9,185 nucleotides of DNA from an uncultured Clostridia bacterium. Its GTDB lineage: Bacteria; Bacillota; Clostridia; Oscillospirales; Oscillospiraceae. Of this stretch, positions 1 to 6,586 are shown in pieces. Below the pieces are notes generated by a model, which did not search any database, was not told the DNA's origin, and worked only from the letters and a program-made list of their open reading frames with translations. The first letter of the stretch is position 1. The number at the start of each line of letters is the position of its first letter. The stretch is taken from NCBI GenBank assembly GCA_945487445.1, contig CALYTU010000059.1:1-9185 (forward strand), given 5' to 3'. The translations under genes were made by a program, and so were the position numbers.

Positions 1-1980
1 CTGGTGCAGAAGAACATCGACACCGGCATGGGCCTGGAGCGTCTGGCGGTGGTCTGTCAGGCCGTGGACTCCCTGTTCGACGTGGACACCGTCATGAACA
101 TCACCCGGCGCGTCACTGAGCTGACCGGGGCGGGCTACGGACAGAGCCACAAAATGGACGTTTCCCTGCGCGTGATCACCGACCACATCCGCTCCGCCAC
201 GTTCATGATTGCCGACGGCGTGCTGCCCTCCAACGAGGGCCGGGGCTATGTGCTGCGCCGTCTGCTCCGCCGGGCCGCCCGCCACGGCAAGCTGCTGGGT
301 GTGGACAAGCCCTTCCTCTTCGATGTGGTGGACACGGTGATCCGCGAGAACGAGGGCCATTATCCCTACCTGCGCGAGCGGCAGAGCTTCATCACCAAGG
401 TCATCCGCTCCGAGGAGGAAAGCTTCCTGGCCACGCTGGATGCGGGGCTGCGCATCTTCTCCGAGATGCTCGAGGGTCACAAGGCCAAGGGTGAGTCGGT
501 CTTTTCCGGCGAGGACGCCTTCAAGCTTTCCGACACGTATGGCTTCCCCCTCGATCTGACCGTCGATATGGCAGAGGAAGCCGGGATGACTGTGGATCAG
601 GAGGGCTTCAAAAAGCTCCTCCAGGAGCAGAAGCTGCGGGCAAGGGAGGCTCGGAAGAAGCTGGGCGATCTGGCCTGGGAGGGGATCGACCTCGGGCTGG
701 ACAACACGCCCACGGTCTTCACCGGCTATGAGAAGGACGAGGACGGGGCGAAGGTCCTGGCAGTGGTGGTGGAAGGAGAGGTTTCCGGAGCCATCGCGGG
801 CGGCGAGGATGGCATTCTGGTCCTGGACAAAACGCCCTTCTATGCCGAAATGGGCGGCCAGGTGGCCGACCGCGGGACCATCACTGCGGGCGGCTCCGTC
901 TTCGAGGTCCGGAACGTCCTCAAGGACAAGGGCGGCAAGTATCTCCACCACGGCCACTTGGTCTCCGGCGAGATCCGGACCGACGACGAGGTTCACGCCG
1001 CCATCGACGTCCGGCGCCGTCAGGCAATTCGCCGCGCTCACTCCGCCACGCACCTGCTTCAGTATGCGCTGGAGTCTGTGCTGGGGGACCACTGCCATCA
1101 GGCCGGCTCTCTGGTGGAACCCGATCACCTGCGTTTTGACTTCACCCATTTCTCCGCCCTGACCGCCGAGGAGCTGGCCGAGGTCAGCCACCGGGTCGTG
1201 GAGCTGATCCTCAAGGGCGTCGACGTGGAGACCCTGGTTCTCCCCATAGCCGAGGCGCAGAAGCTGGGTGCAACCGCCCTCTTCGGGGAAAAGTACGGAG
1301 ATATTGTTCGCGTGGTGAAGATGGGGCCCTCCCTGGAATTCTGCGGCGGCACCCATCTGGACAACACCGCCAAGGCAGGCCTCTTCCGCATCACCGGCGA
1401 GGGCTCCGTGGCCTCCGGCGTCCGCCGGATCGAGGCCATTACCGGCCCCGCCGTGCTCGAGGAGACGGACCGCTGTCAGAAGACCCTGCTCCGGGCAGCT
1501 GAGACCCTGAAAACCACGCCGGGCGAGCTGATCCACAAGGCTGAGGCCACCGTAAACGAGCTTAAGGAACTGCGTCAGCAGATGGAGTCCATGAAGGACA
1601 AGCTGCGCTCCGGCGAGATCAGCCAGATCCTGTTCTCAGCCAAGAATCTGGCCGGGCTCAAGGTCCTGACCGCCATCCGCAACGGCGTCAGCGTCCCCGA
1701 TCTGCGAAAGCTGGGGGACATGCTCCGGGATAAGGAGCCCGCCATTGTGGCCGTGCTGGCCTCCGTGCAGGACGATAAAATCTCCATTCTCGCCGTCTGC
1801 GGCAAGGATGCCGTTGCCCGCGGAATCAAGGCGGGCCAGCTGGTCAAGCAGGTCTGCGCCATCTGCGGCGGCAGCGGCGGCGGCAAGCCCGACTCCGCCA
1901 TGGGCGGCGGAAAGGACGCCCTGAAGCTCGACGATGCCCTGGCCACCGTGGATGATTTCGTCCAGATGAACGCAAACTGA
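1..1980 (+). CDS. alaS: Alanine--tRNA ligase (AlaRS), 5'-truncated by the window edge
   Basis: Charges tRNA-Ala with alanine and hydrolyses mischarged Ser/Gly-tRNA-Ala in the cytosol. The frame is open from base 1, so the first in-frame codons (Leu-Val-Gln-Lys) are internal; the true start lies upstream. Family members are about 875 residues, so roughly 220 N-terminal residues (class II motifs 1 and 2) are missing here. Visible in order: the DTGMGLER segment (from about base 19) closing the catalytic domain; the helical tRNA-recognition domain with DHIRSATFMIADG and PSNEGRGYVLRRLLRRAARHG (bases 180-290); the editing domain with its zinc-type HSATH motif (His codons 1039 and 1051) and the partner CGGTH motif (Cys 1342, His 1354); a coiled segment (about 1450-1620); and the C-terminal domain with a glycine-rich GGSGGGKPDSAMGGG stretch (about 1867-1911). 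All expected editing residues are intact, so the gene looks functional. hinT follows 71 nt downstream on the same strand. Confidence 0.97.
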   Translation: MVQKNIDTGMGLERLAVVCQAVDSLFDVDTVMNITRRVTELTGAGYGQSHKMDVSLRVITDHIRSATFMIADGVLPSNEGRGYVLRRLLRRAARHGKLLGVDKPFLFDVVDTVIRENEGHYPYLRERQSFITKVIRSEEESFLATLDAGLRIFSEMLEGHKAKGESVFSGEDAFKLSDTYGFPLDLTVDMAEEAGMTVDQEGFKKLLQEQKLRAREARKKLGDLAWEGIDLGLDNTPTVFTGYEKDEDGAKVLAVVVEGEVSGAIAGGEDGILVLDKTPFYAEMGGQVADRGTITAGGSVFEVRNVLKDKGGKYLHHGHLVSGEIRTDDEVHAAIDVRRRQAIRRAHSATHLLQYALESVLGDHCHQAGSLVEPDHLRFDFTHFSALTAEELAEVSHRVVELILKGVDVETLVLPIAEAQKLGATALFGEKYGDIVRVVKMGPSLEFCGGTHLDNTAKAGLFRITGEGSVASGVRRIEAITGPAVLEETDRCQKTLLRAAETLKTTPGELIHKAEATVNELKELRQQMESMKDKLRSGEISQILFSAKNLAGLKVLTAIRNGVSVPDLRKLGDMLRDKEPAIVAVLASVQDDKISILAVCGKDAVARGIKAGQLVKQVCAICGGSGGGKPDSAMGGGKDALKLDDALATVDDFVQMNAN

Positions 1981-1987
1981 AAATCGG

Positions 1988-2027
1988 TGCGGATGCTTCG
2001 ACTTCGTTTTGCTCCGCATAGAATGAC
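1988..2027. repeat. Degenerate hairpin-type intergenic repeat between alaS and hinT
   Basis: TGCGGA (1988-1993) can pair with TCCGCA (2013-2018) around a 19-nt loop, and the segment ends in GAATGACA (2020-2027). That ending resembles the AAATGACA end of an inner arm of the 123-bp repeat found elsewhere in the window. No T-run follows the stem, so it is not a clear intrinsic terminator. I read it as a short or decayed member of a dispersed palindromic repeat; this is inference from weak similarity. Confidence 0.35.
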
Positions 2028-2051
2028 AAACGGAACAAGGAGAATACTGAT

Positions 2052-2390
2052 ATGAACGACTGCTTATTTTGCAAAATCATAGCCGGGGAAATCCCCTCAA
2101 AGAAGGTTTATGAGGACGAGCTCTGCTACGCCTTCTATGACATCGCGCCGCTGGCTCCCACCCACTTCCTGGTGGTGCCCAAAAAGCACCTGGCCTCCGC
2201 CGCCGAGATCGGCGAGGAGGATGCAGCCCTTGTGGGCCACATCTACGCGGTCATTGCCCGGCTGGCCCGGGAGCTGGGCTTTGCCGAGGGCTTCCGCGTC
2301 GTCACCAACTGCGGCGCAATCGCCGGTCAGACCGTACACCACCTGCACTTCCACGTGCTGGCGGGCAAGGAGCTCGGTTCGTTCAACTGA
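2052..2390 (+). CDS. hinT: HIT-family purine nucleoside phosphoramidase (HinT-like)
   Basis: Small cytosolic hydrolase of the histidine-triad superfamily. HinT proteins cleave AMP-lysine and other adenosine phosphoramidates, including aminoacyl-adenylates, which fits its place after an aminoacyl-tRNA synthetase, although the link is only positional. The 112-residue length is typical. Visible: a CLFC pair at Cys4/Cys7 near the N terminus (a zinc ligand pair in many HinT proteins); PLAPTHFLVVPKKH (33-46); and the signature with Asn86, GQTV and the triad His97-x-His99-x-His101 in HHLHFH. The start is supported by AAGGAG at 2037-2042, 9 nt before the ATG. A repeat element begins 10 nt after the stop codon. 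hinT may be co-transcribed with alaS, since I see no strong terminator between them. Confidence 0.95.
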   Translation: MNDCLFCKIIAGEIPSKKVYEDELCYAFYDIAPLAPTHFLVVPKKHLASAAEIGEEDAALVGHIYAVIARLARELGFAEGFRVVTNCGAIAGQTVHHLHFHVLAGKELGSFN

Positions 2391-2392
2391 TT

Positions 2393-2400
2393 CATACAGA
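2393..2400. repeat. Left copy of 8-bp direct repeat CATACAGA flanking repeat copy 1
   Basis: CATACAGA occurs immediately left of the 123-bp element and again immediately right of it (2524-2531), as expected of a target-site duplication. The caveat is that the element's own right end reads CAGATAC and the flank repeats CAGATAC 11 bp later, so a small tandem duplication of the terminus could give the same pattern. Confidence 0.45.
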
Positions 2401-2523
2401 GTATCTATTCAGTAGCCCCATCTGTCATTTCGAACGAAGTGAGAAATCCGTTCCTTTTTGCGTAGATAATACGGATTTCTCGGCGATGAATCGCCTCGAA
2501 ATGACAGGATACTGAACAGATAC
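2401..2523 (+). repeat. 123-bp nested palindromic intergenic repeat, copy 1 (MITE/REP-like)
   Basis: Non-coding element made of three paired blocks around a central loop. Outer arms: GTATCTATTCAGTA (2401-2414) pairs with TACTGAACAGATAC (2510-2523), 13 of 14 positions. Middle arms: TGTCATTTCGA (2423-2433) with TCGAAATGACA (2496-2506), perfect. Inner arms: GAGAAATCCGT (2441-2451) with ACGGATTTCTC (2471-2481), perfect. The loop is 2452-2470. The right arm also holds its own small hairpin, GGCGATGAATCGCC (2482-2495). It encodes nothing plausible. It is identical base for base to the reverse complement of 8495-8617, and its first 50 bases match 9136-9185. It lies 10 nt after the hinT stop and 62 nt before comEC. 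Short terminal inverted repeats and absence of coding capacity suggest a non-autonomous mobile element; a role in transcription termination or mRNA stability is possible. Confidence 0.9.
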
Positions 2524-2531
2524 CATACAGA
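2524..2531. repeat. Right copy of 8-bp direct repeat CATACAGA flanking repeat copy 1
   Basis: Partner of 2393-2400 and directly adjacent to the right end of the element. See the caveat there about a possible tandem duplication. The following stretch to the comEC start (2532-2585) shows no convincing promoter hexamers. Confidence 0.45.
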
Positions 2532-2585
2532 TACAAATCATCAGCATGCGTCCGTTCGGGGCGATGAAGCGGAAAGGAAGTCCCT

Positions 2586-4916
2586 ATGCGAAAGCTCCTG
2601 TGGTTTTCCATCGGCTTTGCCTGCGCGTGCCTTTTGACGGTGTATTTCCTGCCTCCGGCGGCCTTGCCGTGGGCCGCGCCCGCCATGGCGGGCGCGGCCG
2701 CGGTCTGGTTTCTGCCGCGTTTGCGCGCCGGCGTGCGCGCCGACGGTCCGGCCGGGCCCATCCTTTTGCGCATCTGCCGGGTGCTTGCCCTTGGTCTGGC
2801 CGTGGGGCTCATCTGGTGCTGGGGATTTGAGGCGCTGGTGCTGGACCCGGCCCGCAGCGCGGCGGGGCGGTATGAAGATCTGACCGCACAGCTCTGCGAC
2901 GATCCGGTGCAGACCCCCTACGGCCACCGGGCTGACGCCTATGTGACGGCGCCAGCCGGGCGGTTCAAGGCGCGGCTTTATCTATATGGCCCCCTGCCCG
3001 ACCTTGCGCCCGGGGACTGGATCTCCGGCTCCTTCACCCTCCGCCGGGCTGACCGCAGCGCGGACGGAGAGACCTATCTGGATCTCCAGGCAAGGGGGAT
3101 TCCCCTGATCGCCTCCGGCCGCGCAGCCTCCACTGCCGACGGCGGCGCGCCCCTCCGCTTCTTTCCCGTGCGGTTCTCCCGAATCATCTTCGACCGTCTC
3201 GGCGAACTGATTCCCGCCGACGCGGCCGGTCTGCCCCAGGCCATGCTGACGGGCTGCCGGGACGGATTAACCGAGACGGATCGGGACGATCTCTCCGCGG
3301 CCGGGGCCTCCCACATCGTGGCGGTGTCCGGCCTCCATGTGACTATGCTGATGACCGTTTTGGTGCTGCTGGTGGGGCAGGGAAGGCGGACCGTCTTTTT
3401 GGGAATCCCCCTGTTGGCCCTGTTTGTTCTGATGACCGGGGCTTCGCCGTCCGTGGTCCGGGCGGCTCTGATGCTTTCCCTGCTTCTGATCGCGCCCCTC
3501 TTTCGGGAGGAGAACGACCCGCCTACCGCCTTGGCCCTGGCGGGACTTCTGATCCTGCTTGAAAATCCCTGGGCCGCGGCCAATGTGAGCTTTCAGCTTT
3601 CCTTTGCGGCGGTGGCGGGGCTGCTTTTGATCACAAGGCCCCTGCAAACCGCGTTCCTCACCCTGCCCTGGGTCAAAAGACTGCTGCGCTGGCAGGGGCC
3701 GAAGCACTGGCCGCGCCTTTGCCGCAGCTGTCTGCTGCGGACCCTGCGCCGGACGGTGCGGGCTGGCTGCACCGGACTTGCAGCTTCCCTGGGCGCTTTG
3801 CTCTTTACCACGCCCATCGCGGCGGCGGTCTTCGGCTCAGTGCCGGTCTATGGCGTGCTCACCAATCTGTTCGTCCTGCCGCTGGCGGGGGTCTGCCTGG
3901 CAGGCGCGCTGGCGGTGTTGGCCATTGGCCTTGTGAGCACAGCCCTGGGCAGCTGGGCGGGCTGGGTTCTGGCCTGGCCGGTGCGCGGCGTTTTTGCCGT
4001 TTGCCGACTGGTTTCCCGGCTGCCCGGACATCTGCTGCGACTGGACGGTTACGGAATGGCTTTTCTGATTTTTGCCGGTCTGCTGTTTGTCCTGTCGCTG
4101 CTTTTGCGGGAGCGGCAGTACGGGAAAACCCTGCTCTGCCTGCTGACGGCTCTTGCTGCCGCCGTGGGCCTCCAGATATTGGAAGCCCGCACGGCCGACT
4201 TCACGCTGGCGGCTTTGGACGTGGGCCAGGGCCAGTGCGTCTGCATGGTCACGGACGGCTTCACCGTGATGACCGACTGCGGCGGCACGGGCGGGCCAAC
4301 CGTGGGGGTCACGGCTGCGGAATGGCTCCGCCGGAAGGGGGCGGAGCGGCTCGACGCGCTGATCCTCACGCACTACGATACAGACCACATGGGCGGTGTG
4401 GAGGCCCTGCTCTCCCGGATCCCCGTGAAGACGGTCTATCTGCCCGACGTGCCCTTTGACCCGGGAAACCGGGCCGCCGTGGAGCAGGCGGCATTGGCCG
4501 CCGGCGCGGCGCTGCGTTATGTGACGCAGGACAGTACCCTCTCCTGCCCCGGTGTGCAGATCCGGCTCTTTGCGCCGGTCAGCGACAGATCAGACAATGC
4601 TGCCTGTGTTTGCGTCTTGTATTCCGTCGGAGAATATGATATGCTCATCACGGGCGACCTGGACGCCGAGGGGGAATACGCTCTGCTTGAACGGCAGACG
4701 CTGCCCCGGGTGGAGGTCTACGCGGCGGGACATCACGGTTCGGCCGGCTCCTCCACTCAGGCGCTTTTGGACGCGATCCGGCCCGAAACAGTGCTGATCA
4801 GCGTGGGCCGCAACAGCTATGGCCTGCCCAGCCCCGAGACCCTGAACCGGCTGCAGGCCGACGGCGCACGGGTCTTCCGCACCGATGAATGCGGCAATCT
4901 GGAAATAGGACGGTGA
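2586..4916 (+). CDS. comEC: ComEC/Rec2-family DNA internalization protein with MBL-fold domain
   Basis: Polytopic membrane protein that in competent bacteria forms the channel carrying single-stranded DNA into the cytoplasm. At 776 residues it has the full three-part layout. The N terminus has hydrophobic segments and a DUF4131-like soluble region (about 1-180). The Competence domain (about 200-510) has many membrane spans and the conserved ASHIVAVSGLHV motif (His251). The C-terminal metallo-beta-lactamase-like domain (about 540-770) shows LDVGQGQ (Asp545), TDCGG, the metal motif HYDTDH (His596, Asp598, Asp600, His601), GDLD (Asp691), GHHGSAGSS (His716, His717) and the late RPETVLISVG...LPSPETLNRL block. 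All these motifs are intact, so the protein looks functional. The start is chosen for the AAAGGAAG purine run (2573-2580) 5 nt ahead. holA starts 4 nt after the stop, an order also known in Bacillus. No other com genes lie in the window, so competence itself cannot be inferred. Confidence 0.95.
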   Translation: MRKLLWFSIGFACACLLTVYFLPPAALPWAAPAMAGAAAVWFLPRLRAGVRADGPAGPILLRICRVLALGLAVGLIWCWGFEALVLDPARSAAGRYEDLTAQLCDDPVQTPYGHRADAYVTAPAGRFKARLYLYGPLPDLAPGDWISGSFTLRRADRSADGETYLDLQARGIPLIASGRAASTADGGAPLRFFPVRFSRIIFDRLGELIPADAAGLPQAMLTGCRDGLTETDRDDLSAAGASHIVAVSGLHVTMLMTVLVLLVGQGRRTVFLGIPLLALFVLMTGASPSVVRAALMLSLLLIAPLFREENDPPTALALAGLLILLENPWAAANVSFQLSFAAVAGLLLITRPLQTAFLTLPWVKRLLRWQGPKHWPRLCRSCLLRTLRRTVRAGCTGLAASLGALLFTTPIAAAVFGSVPVYGVLTNLFVLPLAGVCLAGALAVLAIGLVSTALGSWAGWVLAWPVRGVFAVCRLVSRLPGHLLRLDGYGMAFLIFAGLLFVLSLLLRERQYGKTLLCLLTALAAAVGLQILEARTADFTLAALDVGQGQCVCMVTDGFTVMTDCGGTGGPTVGVTAAEWLRRKGAERLDALILTHYDTDHMGGVEALLSRIPVKTVYLPDVPFDPGNRAAVEQAALAAGAALRYVTQDSTLSCPGVQIRLFAPVSDRSDNAACVCVLYSVGEYDMLITGDLDAEGEYALLERQTLPRVEVYAAGHHGSAGSSTQALLDAIRPETVLISVGRNSYGLPSPETLNRLQADGARVFRTDECGNLEIGR

Positions 4917-4920
4917 GACC

Positions 4921-5946
4921 ATGACCGACAACAACCTCGAGCGGCTCAAGTCCGATATTAAGCTGAACACTCCGGCGCGGCTCTATGTCTTCCACGGCGA
5001 GGAGGCCTATCTGCGGCGTTATTACCTCGAAAGCCTCCACAAGCTTTTGGTGGAGGATTTCGCTGAAGCCTTTAACTATCACCGATTCAATGCCGAGAAC
5101 ATCTCCCCCCAGGGCGTGCTGGACAGCATTGAGGCCTTGCCCATGATGGCCCGGCGGTCCATGGTGCAGATTGACGACGTGAACTTCTTCGCGCTGGGCG
5201 AGGATGGGCCGGCCTATGCCAAATTCTTCTCCGACATTCCCGACTACTGCACCGTGGTTTTGGTCTATGAGACCGTGGAATTCAAGCCGGACAAGCGGAA
5301 GACTGCGCTGGCGCAGGCCTTCGAGGGGGCGACGGTGGTGGAGTTCACCCAGCCCTCCGACCGGGAGCTGATCTCGTGGGTCAGCCGTCATTTCAAGCAG
5401 CAGGGCAAGCGCATTTCCGCGGACGACGCCCAATATCTGATCCACCGGACCGGGGGGACCATGACGGCTCTGCTCTCGGAGATCGGCAAGCTGGGGGCCT
5501 ATGTGGACGATGAAACCGTTACCCGCGCCCACATCGACCTGCTGGTGGAGCCGGTTTTGGAGGCGGAGATCTGGGATCTCACTGACGCCATGGCCGCGGG
5601 CCGGTATGAACGGGCGCTCCAGACCCTCCGGACGCTGCTGCAGAAGCAGGAGGAGCCCGTCAAAATTCTGGGCGCAATCGGCGTCCAGATGCGGCGGATG
5701 CTCGCGGCCAAACGGCTGATGGATGGGGGCAAGCGGCAGCAGGACCTGATGAAGCTCTGCGGCATGGGAAGCTACCCCGCGCAAAAGACCATGGACAACG
5801 CCAGACGTCTTTCCGAGCGTTTCTGCGCCCGGTCCGTGGAGCTTTGCCTGGAGGCGGACGAAAAGCTCAAGACCTCTTACGACGCCCCGCAGCGGGTGTT
5901 GGAGCTGCTGGTTCTGGAGCTGGCGGGGGAGTCCCGCAATGGTTAG
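4921..5946 (+). CDS. holA: DNA polymerase III subunit delta
   Basis: The delta subunit is the wrench of the clamp loader: it binds and opens the beta sliding clamp so that it can be loaded onto primed DNA at the replication fork. The 341-residue length matches the family (about 340-350). The N-terminal AAA+-like domain starts with the typical LYVFHGEEAYLRRYYLESL segment (21-39), which replaces a working Walker A loop. The middle region has the family-typical CTVVLVYE, FKPDKRKTALAQA and GATVVEF stretches. The C-terminal helical collar (about 215-335) includes EAEIWDLTDAMAAGRYERAL and the KILGAIGVQMRRML helix. Translation likely depends on the transcript from comEC, with the start only 4 nt past the comEC stop and a weak purine-rich site (AGGACGG, about 4907-4913). 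The 3' end overlaps the next gene by 8 nt. A long antisense frame opposite it is a codon-bias shadow. Confidence 0.94.
   Translation: MTDNNLERLKSDIKLNTPARLYVFHGEEAYLRRYYLESLHKLLVEDFAEAFNYHRFNAENISPQGVLDSIEALPMMARRSMVQIDDVNFFALGEDGPAYAKFFSDIPDYCTVVLVYETVEFKPDKRKTALAQAFEGATVVEFTQPSDRELISWVSRHFKQQGKRISADDAQYLIHRTGGTMTALLSEIGKLGAYVDDETVTRAHIDLLVEPVLEAEIWDLTDAMAAGRYERALQTLRTLLQKQEEPVKILGAIGVQMRRMLAAKRLMDGGKRQQDLMKLCGMGSYPAQKTMDNARRLSERFCARSVELCLEADEKLKTSYDAPQRVLELLVLELAGESRNG
5925..5931 (+). promoter_or_regulatory. Shine-Dalgarno site for the rnmV-like gene, inside holA
   Basis: GGGGGAG lies within the last codons of holA, 7 nt before the ATG at 5939. It is a strong ribosome binding site in a coding overlap and supports that start codon over any internal one. 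Confidence 0.6.
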
Positions 5947-6586
5947 GCTCAGACAGGCCATCGTGGTGGAGGGACGCTACGACAAGAACACCCTGGCCCA
6001 GCTCGTGGACGCGCCGATTTTCGTCACAAACGGCTTCGGAATTTTCAAGGACGCGCAGACCGTGGCCCTGCTGCGCGTCGTGGCGGAAAAACGCGGGCTG
6101 ATCGTCCTGACGGACAGCGACGGCGCGGGTCTGGTGATCCGTAACCGCCTGAAAAGTGCCATTCCGCCCCAATATTTGCTCCACGCCTATATCCCAGATG
6201 TCTACGGGAAGGAAAAGCGCAAGGCGCAGCCCGGCAAAGAGGGCAAGCTCGGCGTGGAGGGCATGGACCCCGAGACTCTGCTGAGCGCGTTAAGAAAAGC
6301 CGGGGCGACCTTTCTCGACGAGGTATTCCAAACACAAGTGCATGCAGGGAGCAGGGCTCATCCGCGGACAAGCGATGCCCGGCTCGAAAGCCCGGACGAC
6401 AGCCTCATCACAAAAACGGACCTCTTCGAGCTGGGCCTCACCGGAAGGCCGGACAGCAGGGAAAAACGAAACGCACTGAAAAAAGAACTCGGCCTGCCGG
6501 AGCATCTTTCCGCCAACGCCTTGCTGACGGCTTTGAACTGCATAACCACACGGCAGGCGCTCTATATGAAGCTGAATGAAAAATGA
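5939..6586 (+). CDS. rnmV: Toprim-domain RNase M5-like protein (DUF4093-type)
   Basis: RNase M5 matures 5S rRNA by cutting both strands of the precursor stem, using a Toprim nuclease centre. Here the Toprim motifs are complete: AIVVEGRYDKNTL with Glu11 and Asp15, and IVLTDSDGAG with Asp59 and Asp61 as metal ligands. The block HAYIPDVYGKEKRKAQPGKEGKLGVEGM (82-109) and the C-terminal ITKTDLFELGLTGRPDS...LGLPEHLSANALLTALN match the clostridial DUF4093 version as I recall it. At 215 residues it is longer than B. subtilis RNase M5 (about 186). Residues 127-155 are a polar linker that I do not recognise from relatives. The gene overlaps holA by 8 nt and abcF by 4 nt, so it is translated from the shared transcript. 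In Bacillus rnmV sits next to ksgA instead. Function as a true 5S maturase is inferred from family; another Toprim RNA- or DNA-cleaving role is not excluded. Confidence 0.85.
   Translation: MVRLRQAIVVEGRYDKNTLAQLVDAPIFVTNGFGIFKDAQTVALLRVVAEKRGLIVLTDSDGAGLVIRNRLKSAIPPQYLLHAYIPDVYGKEKRKAQPGKEGKLGVEGMDPETLLSALRKAGATFLDEVFQTQVHAGSRAHPRTSDARLESPDDSLITKTDLFELGLTGRPDSREKRNALKKELGLPEHLSANALLTALNCITTRQALYMKLNEK

Noticed and set aside
1..1980. A genuinely truncated AlaRS starting at the ATG-like codon after base 3
   Set aside because: The codon at base 4 is GTG in the middle of a conserved region, and the frame is open to the window edge; the loss of the N terminus is due to the window boundary.
2532..2585. 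Promoter for the comEC operon just after repeat copy 1
   Set aside because: A TACAAA hexamer (2532-2537) has only a CTGAAC partner at 14-nt spacing inside the repeat; too weak to annotate.
2405..2927. Minus-strand frames across repeat copy 1 and the start of comEC
   Set aside because: They run through the palindrome into antisense comEC and give compositionally odd products; not credible genes.
4798..5961. 387-codon open frame on the minus strand opposite holA
   Set aside because: It is the antisense shadow of a gene with strong GC3 bias. Its product is rich in His, Gln, Leu and Gly without family motifs, while the plus strand encodes a clear HolA.
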